Positions 33,299 through 45,300 of a DNA stretch of 64,000 bases are shown here, in pieces. The stretch comes from Carallia brachiata. Lineage: Eukaryota > Streptophyta > Magnoliopsida > Malpighiales > Rhizophoraceae. The stretch covers positions 496,001 to 560,000 of the forward strand of contig JADCRB010000098.1 of assembly GCA_021464245.1 (NCBI GenBank), given 5' to 3'. A program made the position numbers and the translations under genes. A model generated the notes under the pieces. It was not told the DNA's origin. It saw only the letters and a list, made by a program, of their open reading frames with translations, and ran no database searches. Each line of letters starts with the position of its first letter. The stretch's first letter is position 1.

Positions 33299-33776
33299 TG
33301 AGATATCAATAATTATAATTTTAAATTTTTAAATATTTTTTTATGTTTAAATTTTAAATTTTTTTATATTTTATTTGAATTCTAAATTTTTTAATTGTTT
33401 ACTAAATTAGTCTCTCTATTTACTAAAAGTAATCAATCTATTAAAAAATAATTTTAAATTTACAAAAAATTATTTGAAAAATATTAAATATATAAATTGA
33501 ATATCTTTTTTATTAAAAATATATTTATTAATTAAAAAATATTTAATTTATATATTTTTTTGATGAAAAAAATATTTAATTCATATATTTAACCTTTTTA
33601 AATAATTTTTATTAAATTAAACTCATTTATTAATCGATTGATCACTTTTTGTAACTTAAAGGACTGATGTAGTATAAAATTAAAATATTTAGAAGTCAAA
33701 TGAAATGTGAAAAAAGTTTAAAACTCAAAAGTAAAAAAACTTAAAAGTTTATAACTAAAAATATTGATATCTCGTT
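33299..33776. mobile_element. AT-rich foldback (MITE-like) element
   Basis: The left end contains GAGATATCAATA and the right end TATTGATATCTC, an exact 12-bp inverted pair. Inside them, long AATTTTTAAATAT-type arms mirror each other (left ACTAAATTAGTC, right GGACTGATGTAGT). No target duplication could be fixed. Confidence 0.65.
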
Positions 33777-34999
33777 CCTATATTGGCGATTGATAATCAG
33801 TTCCAGAGGATGAATTCGAAGTAATCCAGATTTACAAATATGATAACGGATTCACGGAGTTAAAGAAGAAAAAAAAAGGCGACATCTATTTTAATGTCTG
33901 GAGAATTAACCCGATTGATCCCAACTGATACGAGAAGAAAAGAACAAAGCTTGTGATAAAAAATCACGGTATGACTTATGAGCTGACGAAAGTTTTGATA
34001 TATGGGTCCACACGAAAAAAAAAAAAAGGGGGAAAAAGGACATATTATAATAAGTAATTTTATTTTTCAACTCGTTACTTAATTTTTTTAATAAAAAGAT
34101 AGTTGAAAAATATTTTTATATTTTTTTTACCAAATTTAAATTTTTTATTTTAAAAACAAAACTACTCATTACTATGTGTAAATTTCTGTATCTATTTTTT
34201 ATATGTCTGCGTATTTTTTCCGTTCTTTATACTCGGAAAGCGGAGGAGGGCCGAATCGTCCAATGCGATCGGTTTATGGGGAGATGTGGCGCAGACACTA
34301 GGATAGAATAGATTACCCGTGTTCTTGCCTGCCCCATGTGGATTCTCTTTTGTTCGTTACTTTTACATGTTATTTTATTTCACCATACAAACTTCAAATT
34401 AACTACCGGACATTAATGTTTTTTTAATCAAAAAAATTACTTTATCAATACACCTTTAGACTAAAATTAGAATTACTTATTTTGTCTTTATTCAATCTTT
34501 CTTAATAAAATGACTACCACCTAAATATTAATAAAGTCGAATAGAGCTCTCACACATCTAATTATAATATTAATAAAATTTTAAATCAAAACTCTACTTT
34601 AAAACAAAAACCCACCATTAATGCAGGCAAAGCAGCCTACACCAAATACCGGACATTAATATTGCTCGTAGCAAAAGGGAATTTGACGAAGGTTAAAGGT
34701 ACTCAAACAAAAAAAAATAAAAATCAATCTTCACGATAACATAATAGGTTTATTACAAATATGATGTTTTTTAAACTAAAAACAGGCTTTACTTATTTTT
34801 TTTTTAAAAAGTAATTACTCAAAGTGGGAACTTGACGATAAGCTTATCTATGGTTACATGTCTAACGCAGGCTCGAACTAAGAATAATGAATCCCCAAAT
34901 TTGTACATGTACAAAGTGGAGGAGAAGATTGTAATTGTTGGGGCCAGAGACTTCCTATTTTGAAAGGGGTGAGCCCTTTGATTTGTAGAGACTTATTTT

Positions 35000-35385
35000 T
35001 AATTAATTTTAAGAATTAATATATAAAAATATTATCAATTTTACTCAAAATAATAAATTTACCACTAACTTTAAAAAAGTATAAATTTAACATTAATTTT
35101 ACCTAAAATAAAAAATTTAACAAATAATATTTTTATATGAACAGAATTTATCAGTTTCGATAATAAATTTATAGAAATATATATGTTTTGATGATATGGT
35201 AATTATATAAATTAGTGTCACATTATTAAAATAGATAAATTCTATTTAAAAAATTTCACAGTATGTTAAATTTGTTATTTTAGAAAAAATTAATATTAGA
35301 TTTGTTATTTTTTAAAATTAATACTAAATTTATTATTTTAAATAAAATTTATGATATTTTTATATATAAACTTTAATTTTATTTT
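35000..35385. mobile_element. AT-rich foldback element
   Basis: The left arm AATATATAAAAATATTATCA...AAAATAATAAATTTA is mirrored by the right arm TAAATTTATTATTTT...TGATATTTTTATATATAAA. Inner repeats of the type AATTTAACATTAATTTT also pair. It is probably a MITE; no TSD was identified. Confidence 0.65.
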
Positions 35386-35939
35386 TTTTCCAAAGCATTT
35401 CTTTTATATTTTAAGGACTGGGAACCCTTCCAAGTATCTAGACGAGCAGTTGGTTAACATATGATTGCATGTGGTTAAACCATGCAGGAAGCAAAAGTTG
35501 TCTTTGATGTCTTACTCACCAAAACCCCTCTCCGAAAGAAACAAGGCTCGAATGGAGTTCGATTTTTCAATCCCATCAATCATCATGTAAGGCGTTTAAA
35601 AATCCAACAAATGAATTCAATTTTTTTTTTGTCCGCGACATTGGAGTAAACTGTTATTGAACATGCATATTGCCGAAAGAATGATGCAATTAACTTTTTG
35701 TCATTTCATTTGATCTTTGAAATCCTTAGGTGCATCTTTACTCCTTTTGTTTTTTTTTTTGGTTCTATTAAGCCGAGAGTTCGGTTACATTACTTTACTC
35801 TTTAGAAAAGAGTTCACTTATGTGGCAAAGAAAATGGGCCGGGCCGGATCTGTAGATCCAAAAAAAGAAAATGGGCTGGACCACAGTTAAATGAGCGAGC
35901 ATGATCCATGTTATAATTGGGTTGTCCGTTCCTGACTTC

Positions 35940-36478
35940 CTGTCCATGGTTACTCTAAAATTCTGTTCTCCCTAAACCTCACACTCAAGCTATATATTCT
36001 TCACCCGGCTTTGACAAAATTTCACCTTTCCCTTCAAGGACCAGGCGCTTTCACTTCAAAGTTCTCTGCTTTTAGGTTGGTTTTGGTTGGAAAGTTTCAA
36101 TGTGGGATAATCAGATTCTTCTTCTTGTTTATGTTGAGTTTGGTGAGGGTTCGATCGCTTGCTGCAAAGACTGAACATTGTTCATAATTACACTTTGGGG
36201 TTGTTCTCGTTGCTTCATAGACGAGGCATTATTATGCTCTGATAATTTAGAAGCGGCCAGTTTTTTTTCCAGATTGTTGGGAACAAATGTGGCAAGTTAG
36301 ATTTTGAATTTTGGCCTCTTTATGCTGGCTACAAGGTTCATTTGCTTTTTGCCGGTGCTAATAATGGCATGGGGAAGGGAGCGTAGTTCCATTCTCGTAT
36401 AGTTTCAAATGAAAAAGGTCGGAAGAAACCTTCCGTTCTTGCCTTTCAGAAGGTAAATTTTGTCAATTGGGTGGCAAC
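35940..36478 (+). other. Possible orphan promoter and leader
   Basis: CTATATATTC near 35990 could be a TATA box. It is followed by a pyrimidine-rich leader and a G+C-richer stretch containing a short open frame that starts ATGAAAAAGGTCGG (about 36410) and reaches AGAAG|GTAAAT (about 36451), which looks like a first coding exon with a donor. No downstream exon could be matched. It may be the start of a gene broken by the insertion at 36493. Confidence 0.35.
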
Positions 36479-36492
36479 ATAACTTTGCACGT

Positions 36493-36935
36493 TTTTTTTT
36501 TTTTTTTTTTGAATAGGAAGAAAATTTTTGGTTCTTTAAGAGCTGGAAGCCTGGAACCCAACTAGTAAGAAAGAGGGAATGGGGCTAGGAGATTTAAAAA
36601 TCGAACTTTAAACCTAAAGATTGGAAGATAAATCCTCCAACTACTGTAGACCCACAAAGAAAATTTTATTGGAGATCAGAGATGCATACAAGGTCCCGTA
36701 AAACAGACCCAAACTCCAGCCCACTGCAGCAAAAGCCCACAAAAGGATAGCACCATCCCAGACAGTCTAGTAGCCCATACCAGAGACCCAGCCCACACGG
36801 TCCCAAAGGCCCAACCCTAAACCTGGGAGAACTCTGGAACCACCACCAGCACCAAACGCCGACAGCACCCAGACACCGCCGATGAAGCAGGGGCTTCAAT
36901 GCGGCTGATAAGCGTAAATAGTGGTAAATAGGCCC
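36493..36935 (-). mobile_element. Retroposed insert with poly(A) tail and 15-bp target-site duplication
   Basis: CATAACTTTGCACGT occurs at 36478-36492 and 36936-36950. Between the copies, the + strand starts with about 20 T, i.e. a poly(A) tail on the minus strand, and the insert is about 443 bp. Perfect long target duplications plus a tail are the hallmark of LINE-type retroposition. The minus strand has GGGTTTGGGCCTTTGGGACC-type G/T-rich sequence, an internal AATAAAATTTTC and a 90-codon ORF (36938-36666) without a known domain. It is either a 5'-truncated LINE 3' end, a SINE or a processed transcript. Confidence 0.85.
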
Positions 36936-36950
36936 CATAACTTTGCACGT

Positions 36951-37573
36951 ACATAGTGGTAATCACATCACTTGCTAGTTCAAATTGCTTGTGCTTTAAC
37001 TCGTTTAAGTTGTACCCCTTTTCCCTCTTCCGAAAGAAATATTTGATTTTTAATTTTTAATTTATATACGCATCGTTTATAACTCTAATAACAACTACAA
37101 CTCCTCCGGTTGTTTTCCCAATTTCAAGTGGGTGCATTTCTTGTGCATTTTAATTAAAAAAAATTAAGTGGCTCGTTTTCATTAAACTATATGTACATAT
37201 ATAGTGATATGTAACATTTAATTTTTTTTAACAAAGATTAAATTATTGAATTAGTAAAAAAATAAATAAATAAATTATTAAATAAATATATTATATACCT
37301 ACTTATACTTTTAAAAAAAATTTACTACCTGTCACTGCAATGATATGCAAATTCGCAATAAATGACTTTCTTTATTTGCATGCCAAATACAAATACCAAT
37401 AATAACAGGGATGGAAATAAATAAATTGCAAAACATAACCTTCAAAGCACTGCCTTTTCAAACCTTAGCCATCCCGCCCGGCTCCAAGCCACGCGGAAAC
37501 GCACACGCACACATATAATACTGTGCTGTATATATAGTTATATACACACAGAAACGCAGAAATATCCTAGTTC

Positions 37574-37612
<39 letters not shown>

Positions 37613-37676
37613 TATCTTATTTTGGTCTAGACCCAGAAACCTAGCCGCCTCAATTCCTCGACGGGCGGCGAGACCT
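36951..37676 (+). promoter_or_regulatory. Promoter and leader region of the DUF1685 gene
   Basis: A TATA box candidate TATATATA lies at about 37529-37536 after CTGTGCTG, with the leader running through poly(A) and a (TA)n run at about 37590-37616 just before the coding start. The upstream part is AT-rich. The microsatellite in the leader is notable for its position. Confidence 0.45.
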
Positions 37677-38229
37677 ATGTCAAGATTAGGTGGGCCGCCA
37701 CCGCCGCCGAGGCCGCTTTACAAGCAGTTGTCCTGGTCTCCCGATGTGGAACGCGAGGAGGTTTGGCTTCGCAGGAAAGAAAATTGCAGCTTGGGCCGCC
37801 GAGGCAAGAGCCTCACGGACGACGATCTCGACGAGCTGAAAGCCTGTATTGACTTGGGATTTGGGTTTGGTCCCGATTCACCTGATCTGGATCGGAAATT
37901 GTCGGACGCCTTGCCAGCGCTGGGGTTTTACTGTGCTGTTAATAAGCAGTACTACAGTAACAGTTTGTCGAGATCAGAATCGGAGTCCTCGATCTTGTCT
38001 GATGGGGATGCTGGAAGTACTAGCAGCTCCATGTTTGATGCAGGTAAAAGAGTATTTCGGTTATTTAATTTCATCCGTTGATGAGTTTGAATTTTTCTCT
38101 GGGAGGGGATTTAACGGTTGATGTTTTTTGTTCACAGGGGGTGATCCGCAGATGGTGAAGACGAAGTTGAGGCAGTGGGCCCAGGTGGTCGCTTGTTCGG
38201 TGCGCCAATTTTCAGGGAAACCAAAGTGA
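37677..38229 (+). CDS. DUF1685 family protein
   Basis: Two exons, 37677-38043 and 38138-38229 (GCAG|GTAAAAG ... TTCACAG|GGG), encode 152 aa. The N-terminus is Pro-rich (GGPPPPPRPLYKQLSWSP). The DUF1685 core is clear: SLTDDDLDELKACIDLGFGF (about 42-61), then DLDRKLSDALPALGFYCAVN, a Ser-rich acidic linker and a basic C-terminal helix with KTKLRQWAQVVACSVRQ. These are small plant proteins of unknown function, some of them stress-induced. There is no signal peptide and no membrane segment. The stop is TGA at 38227-38229. Confidence 0.9.
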
Positions 38230-40325
38230 TGCATTCGGAGTTGGGACAGAACTGGACATCAGAAAAATCAGACAAAAAATTCGCAAGTTGTATGACAATT
38301 CTTTTTCCATTCCCAAACCCCCTTTTCTTCTTTTTTTTTTTTTTTTTTTGACGAAAACCATTTCCCCTTTCTAATCTAGGCCGCCGGATTTTTCGTTTAA
38401 TTATTGTAAATAATTTCTTCAAAGTGATATGTTCTTTTTTTTTTTTAATTAAAATTAATCTGTAGTAGAAAGGGCTACAGCCTCATTGTGGGGAGGAAAA
38501 GGTGACGGTGGCAAGTAGATGTCTTGAGCAACAACATTACCCCAAGGGTGGGAGCCCAATTAGCAAGTAGATATTCCTCCATTTTGTTGACGAAGGATTG
38601 ATTCTTGGAAATAATTTGCCGGATAATAATTTAATTACTTGCAAATCACTTTGTTCTTTATTCATCAAATTTCAAATTTTGAGTCAATCCACGTATTGTT
38701 CTTTGTAATCATTCGACGCAGATAGGTATAATTCTTATAATTTAACTAACTACATGTATGAATACATTATATTGAGGCTACAATTGTTATCGTTACAAGT
38801 ACGAATACATGCATTATTGCAAAATGGGATAGACATAAGATACTCTCAGCCTAACAAATTAATGTAATATGACATAAAATAATTGTCGGAAGATAATCTG
38901 ACCTTGGATTATAGTTATGTGTGCTTAGTGAGATTTAACCGTATCAATGTCCGCGGGTTTGCACCAAAAATTTTAATTTCCTATGGATTCCCTATTTGCC
39001 TTATTTATCGATAACAGCAACTTTATCATCATATATCCTATTATTATATATTTCTTTATAACATATGAAACCTCGTATCAAAACATGATCTTATAGCGCT
39101 AGATCTTAAATTTCTTCTCTATACGTGTGGATGTTGTGATGTTTTCCTTTTTTGAAATGTATGAATTACTATTGTTTGGTATGTTATAAGCGAGTGGCGA
39201 ACTTATGACATGACCAAAATGACCAGTGTCAAACTGTGTCAATCTCCGACAAGAAAAACTGCTAGTTGCGCTGGAAATTTATGACGCGGCAAGCTAAGTT
39301 TTAGTTAAGATACAAGTTTTTCCCATTTTCAGTCAGCGAATAATACGTGTGTGTTGGGGGCCAAGGTGGGAGATAGAGAGTTATAAATTCAAGGTCAACA
39401 AACTGAAAAAAATAAGGAGTGTTCCGTTGGATTGAATATGCTAAGTTAAGTAGAGTAAGTTGAGCAGTTGGTAGAGTGATAGGAACCTTTTTGTTTTTCT
39501 GTTAATTGATTTTAATTAAAATTAAATTTAAGATCTTTAGTACTTAGAGACAATTATTGTATTAATTGAATTATAACTTATTAATAAAATAATAAGAAAA
39601 TGTTGTAACTATGGTTGAGACGCTGTTCTAAGAGTTTGTTTAGTTTAGTGGATAAGCGAACATACCATTGTCCAATATTTGTTACATACTTAATACTTTA
39701 ACCAAGTTTTACAAGTTCTAACAACTAAACAGGGTGGTTATTAGTTAGTGATCTTACTGCTACATTACACTGGAATTTTCATCCTTCGGAAAATCAAGCA
39801 ATACACATATTGCGTTTGAGATTTAGCTCCGTGCTCTCTTCTTATTAGATATTGTTTTTAACAACTAACAAAGGTTGTAATTAAACTAAATCATATAGTA
39901 AGCGAATCGTTAAAATTGGTTTGGGCCCATTTACAAAAATGTAAGGAACATGTTGGAGATTGTGAAAAGATTACATAGATAATGTATGTATGTGCACATT
40001 ACACATTTTTAATCTTTAATATATTATTTAATGAATTAAAATACGTTCAAACTTTAAAGTATTGGTAGTAAATTATTATAATATGAGTATAATTAATTTT
40101 TAGTCATAATTTATAGATATAATAACTGATATAATTATATATTATTTTTTTAATGAAAAAAAAAATTAAATCAGCATAATTTAAAAACATGATTGAGATT
40201 TTTTTTATAAAGTCGCCGGCAAGTGCAATTAGAGCGCATGGGTACACTCGCGAATCGAATATACCATCCGGTGCACATTAATTAACTGCGGTACTCGGTT
40301 CCAGAAAAGATCTCCAGCAAGAAAT
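38230..40325. other. Intergenic region between the DUF1685 and COR27-like genes
   Basis: No gene. Poly(T) runs lie near 38332-38350 and 38434-38446. Two tRNA-A-box-like strings occur near 39460-39480 (GCAGTTGGTAGAGTG) and 39645-39658 (TTAGTTTAGTGGATAA), possibly old SINE ends, but no repeat unit could be outlined. The last 120 bp belong to the promoter of the next gene. Confidence 0.5.
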
Positions 40326-40334
40326 AAAATATCT
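40326..40334 (+). promoter_or_regulatory. Evening element upstream of the COR27-like gene
   Basis: AAAATATCT is an exact evening element, the site bound by CCA1/LHY/RVE clock factors. It is 280 bp before the start codon. COR27/COR28 are known to be evening-phased clock genes, so position and identity agree. Confidence 0.7.
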
Positions 40335-40399
40335 GTCTGGCATTCGCCCAAGATATTATGGACCATAGCTGACGTGGCAACCAGCCGACGCCGCTGACA

Positions 40400-40405
40400 C
40401 ACGTG
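40400..40405. promoter_or_regulatory. G-box upstream of the COR27-like gene
   Basis: CACGTG within ACACACGTGTAA, about 210 bp before the start codon. A second ACGT core (TGACGTGGC) is at 40368-40376. G-boxes are bound by HY5, PIF and ABF-type factors; HY5 regulation of COR27/28 is established in Arabidopsis. Confidence 0.6.
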
Positions 40406-40613
40406 TAAAAGCGCGGCCATGGTGGGGCCTTTATTCGCGTTAACCGCCTCCAAAAACACCGCCAGCTCTCTCTCTCTCTCTTTCTGGGAAATTGATTTCT
40501 CTGCGAAATTTGTGCGGAAATTCTTCACAGAGCACGATCAACACGATTCTCACATGCTTGTCTGATCGGAAACAAAGAATTTTCCTTTTTCGTTCCAAAA
40601 AAAAATAATAATA

Positions 40614-41897
40614 ATGGAGGAGGACATGATCTGGCGGAAGATTCCAACGACGCCGTTGATGGATCACGAGCCAACGGTGGCCGCTGCGGGCTGCCGGAGT
40701 GGTTTGACTCGGAGTGACTCAGACTCCTTTCCCATCGACATCGATTGCTCCAGCAATTTATCGGCAACCATTGCAAATGCACCGTCGGTAAAACCCGATA
40801 GTTCTTATATCATTTAATCCCGAATTCTTTAGTGAAAACTGTTTTCCCGTTTGTTAAAGTTTAGTTAGATAAAAAAATGTTAAGACATAGAAAAATGAAG
40901 TAAACTCATATTCACAAATATATAAAATTGTAATTATATACATATTATTGATTGATTAAATTTACTTTATGTTCAAGTCGTATTTTTCTCGTGTTTCCCT
41001 GATTAAATTGGATTATTTTAGATATTGTGTCATTCATAGGATCTTTCATGAACTCAAGTAAGTGGCTGAATTATTAATGTCCACTGCCTGGGAAATTTAT
41101 GGCAGGGAGCATCTACGGGGTGGACAGACGAGAAGCACAAATTGTACCTCGGTTCATTGGAATCCTCATTTGTCAGTGAATTGCACCGTTACATTGGTCT
41201 ACAGGGTTACTTGCCAGAGATCATATGGGGGCCAGATTTATCGCGAGAATTGCCACCCAACCGTTGTGATTCCTCGTATGAGGCTAGGGACTCTGATGGG
41301 AACGAGCCCCTTTTGGAGAGCACAGCTGATTCGGGTATCATTCAGGGTGTACATCATTTTGCATCATGGAACAAACAGCATGCTGATGCATCTCCTGAAC
41401 CTCGGGAACTCACAAATCCTTGTGAAAATAGAATTCATGTAAAAATGGATTTAATTGTCCCCAGTGGATTTGCTAAAAGTACAGAACAACCTAATTTTTG
41501 CCTATTCCATCAGGTGGTTGGCAGTACCACAGGTATCAGCCTTATTGTTACTGATTTGCTCTTTCTTTCTCTCTCCCTCTCCCTCCGATCGATGCACTAA
41601 AAACTGTATAATATTTCAATGTGACTTACGATCTTCATTTTGAGTCAGGCAGCTTGACATTCGTATATTGTGCCATGAGGATAATGTAAATGTAAATGGA
41701 ACTTTTTTCCCCCAGTTTGCACTGGTGGCTGGCTGCCCTTTTCTATCCTTTATAGGTCATTGTTTCATAATCTAGTATCTCTTTGTCTTTTCCTTGTAGT
41801 GATTTTTTGGTTTCTTGCAGAGGTCTCAGATCAGAACTTTCCGGACGATGTACAAGGAGAAGAGAGTCTGATTCTGTATCCTTGGCAAAGAGGTTGA
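40614..41897 (+). CDS. COR27/COR28-like cold- and clock-regulated protein, possibly frameshifted at the C-terminus
   Basis: Exons 40614-40787, 41106-41532 and 41821-41897 (CGTCG|GTAAAA ... GGCAG|GGAGC; CACAG|GTATCA ... TGCAG|AGGTC) encode 225 aa. N-terminal MEEDMIWRK and a Ser/Asp-rich stretch precede the diagnostic WTDEKHKLYLGSLESSFVSE (residues about 64-83), and a later VSDQNFPDD matches the conserved DQNF box. Arabidopsis COR27/28 repress clock and photomorphogenesis genes and act with COP1/HY5 in the nucleus. After GEE the frame reads LILYPWQRG and stops at 41895-41897, while the next frame gives SDSVSLAKRLKT, matching the family's KRLKT-type box. So this allele or assembly probably carries a small indel. 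The evening element and G-box upstream support the identity. Confidence 0.8.
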
Positions 41898-42391
41898 AGA
41901 CTTGCTGGACCTGTTGATTTAGGCAATGGTCAAGTAATGAGCATCGTTGGTTCTGACTTTGAACAGAAACAGGGAAATGTTAATGTAGGGTGTCTAGATG
42001 ATTGTCATTCTGAGGAGCTCACTTATGCTATGTCAATTAGTCTCTTTCAGTTTGTGCCATTCTGATGAAATTCACCTGAATAGATGTTTCAATTGTCTTT
42101 CAATTCTCTTCTGAAAGAGAAGGACAGGTGATTCAAGAATTGCTGTTGGAGGATCCTGTAACTTCGTTACTAAAAATGCGATATGAACTTGCTTGTTTAG
42201 CTGACACGTATGGCTCTGGGAGCTCAGGTTCACCGTGGAGCAGAACATCGTTATCCCCATTGTTAGAGAATTTAAATATTGAACCTTTGCTACAAGAGCC
42301 TCTGCTGAAAGATAGGTCCTCAACAGAGCCAACTCTTCAAACGAAAGGCTTTGTGTCAGCGAAGAGGTGGAGGATTATTAAAGTTTTATGA
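41898..42391 (+). other. Continuation of the COR27-like reading frame and an unassigned ORF
   Basis: After the stop at 41895-41897 the same frame stays open as AGPVDLGNGQVMSIVGSDFE and on to a TGA near 42063. This suggests the ancestral protein was longer. A separate ORF, 42128-42391 (ELLLEDPVTSLLKMRYELA... to IIKVL), is 87 codons and protein-like, rich in Leu/Ser and Glu, preceded by a possible acceptor. I do not recognise it. It could be a last exon or a relic. Confidence 0.4.
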
Positions 42392-45300
42392 AACCGAAAA
42401 ATGTGTTTTGCGATACAGATGGATGTGTTGTATGCTGTGCTTAGTGCGGGAGAAAGTACAAAATATGTATATATATATATATATATTTTTCCTGAAAGAA
42501 AGATGTTAGGTGTGAGGGTTAGAAAATTTAATCAATTTTTTTTAATTAAATTTTTTTTTTAATTTGAGACCGTCCGATATTTAATCTATTAGACTATTTA
42601 ATTCATTAGACTGACTAATTTAGATAGACCCAAATAGAATTCTGAAAAGTGGTAAAAGTCTTACAGTAGGTATTTAATGCACTTGCATTCCTAAGATTCA
42701 AAATCGAAACTTTTAATTAAGTAATATTAAACTTGTGCCATCTGAGCTAGTGTTGCTGGTAAATCAAATTTTTTTTTGATTTTAGGGGAAGATTAATCAC
42801 AATCTTTTCGGATCAAGTCCAACCAATAAGCCAACTGTTCCCTGGGTAAGCCTATCTACCCATTATAGGTTCCGATCCAAACCCAAACGCATCCGTTAGG
42901 TGGACGCCAAGGACGATTTGTGGACATGGGGATGATCGAAAAAACATAAATAAGATGGGCCGACACTCGTAGCTTATGGCCCGACAATTCTAGTTGGGCC
43001 CTGGAAACTTTGAGGCAACGGGATAGACCATATAAAACCCAATCGCTTGTGTATATGAATAAGAGACATATATATTATTACGATTTACGATCGTAAATGG
43101 TAGTGTATGATGTCCAAGAGTATTAAAATTCCAATCTAAATTGTAAAATTTTACAACTTTATGATTATACATGAAGTTCACAACTCGAATTGCAATAAAT
43201 TTTTTTTGAGATATGATCTTAATAACGTCTCGATTAAAATAATATAATCGCTAGAATTTTGATTCGATCATATTATTCTCATTTTTTTTGTAATGAGTTT
43301 TCGTTTCTTGTATTAAAACATAATGCCGTTTTAACTTTACATTTCGTTTTTTTGTTGTCTACCATTTTGCAGATTCCTTGGGTGTTTAGCGGGGAAGAGA
43401 AATTGGCTCTCAAATTTTTGATCATCCTCATTAACAATACCAAAAAAAAAAAAAAAAGAATAAAAAAGCAAACTGAATAAAATTTGAATATTAAATATAA
43501 AAAAGCAAGTAATTAGATGTAGAGGACTCCTTTGACACATAAAAATTATTTTTTAACGGCCATAAAGAAGGGACAGGTTATTTTTCTATGATACGAGAAG
43601 ATAATTATTATAATAATCTCATTATTATTGAGCAAATATGTACAAAATGCTTAATTATGAATTATACCTCTTAGTGTTAGGTAATTTTTATTATTTTTTC
43701 TTTTTTAGTAAAATTTGACAATTATACAATCAGATTCTTTGCATTCTAAATCAATCTTAAGTAGGAACTTGATTTTAACAACTTTGAATTACAATATCAC
43801 TTTGCTTAAATTTTACGCTCATACTAACAAATTTAAAATTTAGAATGAGGTTTAATTCCGAACTCAAACGTTACTAATAATTAAGTTTCCCTCTCACCCT
43901 GATTTAAAAATTCTTAACCAATTTAAAAAACTCTGACTGTTAGAGCTTGCTTTTCAGTTATTTAATACACTTTAAATCTTTAAGCATATTGCATATACCA
44001 TGAACCTTACAATTATACCCCTTTTTTTTATACGTGGACTTTATACCCTGATCTCAAATTTGAACCGTCAAAAACACAAAATTCTGGGACATCAATTGAG
44101 TCCATTAAAGTTCGTAGATTTGAAACCCAGATACGCATGGGCTCAATGGACCCTCAGCGGGTTTTATTTTGAGTATAAGTGATTTTTTTTTTTTGGTCAG
44201 TTTGTAGTAGAATAAAACAAGAAAAATTAATATAACTTAATTAATACTTGAATCATTTTTAATATTGAACATGTCGACTTCTTAATCAGAGTCAATTAAT
44301 CAAGCTGTTCAAACAAAATAAAGTCAATTAACCAAAAACAATAAAACAGGAATATGCTTTTGCTTTTTTTTTTTTTTTTATGCCTAAAAACTGCAACGAC
44401 AAAGCCACATCCTTTTTTTGATCCTTTTATATAATTCTGATTTCTGCTAGGCAACTTTGTAATTATATCCCTAAACGTATTTATTGCTGGAGCGCAATTA
44501 TTCTAACCATTAAAGTTTACAAGTTTGAATTTAAACAGCTAGATTTCGGATCATGGCTGATCATCTAGCCGTTACTTGGGGATATGGGTTTTAATTTTGT
44601 GATTCGTTTCCTTCGGGCATTAATTAGAAAATAACAATAATCAATAAATTGAGATATTTTCTATTACTTGGTTTGACCATTCTCTTTAAACCAAATTTCC
44701 ACTGTTTTCAAATGTGTCAAGCCATTCCTTTGTCCATTAGTTGATTTTGTCTATTACCTTTTTTTTTTTTTTTTTTTTTTTTTTTGCATTGTTTCAATGC
44801 AAGGCGAGTGAATATAATTAGTTGGTTTCTGTCAAACACACGTACGAATACCATCTGTAATTTTTATTCTTTTTTACATACGAATAGAGTGAATGATAGA
44901 CTATTAGCTCTTTGTTTTTCATATATTATTAACCGACTTCTCAGTTATACTTTTTTTTTTTTTTTGACTGAAATGATGAGATTTTATTATAAAGTATAGT
45001 CTGAATACAACAGTTGAGAAAGTGCGAGTGGTGAATTGCTGACCCAGTCTTGAGGACTTAGTTATACCTTAATCATTAGGAAAAAAATTCATAAAAATAA
45101 TCTAACTATAATGAAAACGAACGAAACCAAGTAAGAAAAAGAAAACTAAATTTTTAAGATATTTTTCATTTCACATGTCATTTTTACGGCGTTATTTGTA
45201 GCCGTGTTGGATTTTGCTAGTTGGCATAATCTTCGATCATTGAAGTAATATGATTCAATATTGCCAACTTTGATTTAGAAACAAAATTTGACATAACTTA

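Larger units (their letters stand above)
31240..35939. other. Gene-free region with foldback repeats
   Basis: No coding frame with family features. It holds a 68-bp direct repeat (33150-33272), two AT-rich foldback elements (33299-33776 and 35000-35385) and several A/T runs. Short ORFs at 31951-32292 and 32589-32837 have no domain or splice support. Confidence 0.6.

Noticed and set aside
36666..36938. Minus-strand 90-codon ORF rich in Cys, Trp and Gly
   Set aside because: It lies inside the retroposed insert and has no domain; composition follows the G/T-rich body.
40229..40782. Several minus-strand ORFs upstream of and over the COR27-like first exon
   Set aside because: They are shadows of the promoter and coding strand, which carries the evening element, G-box and COR27-like exon.
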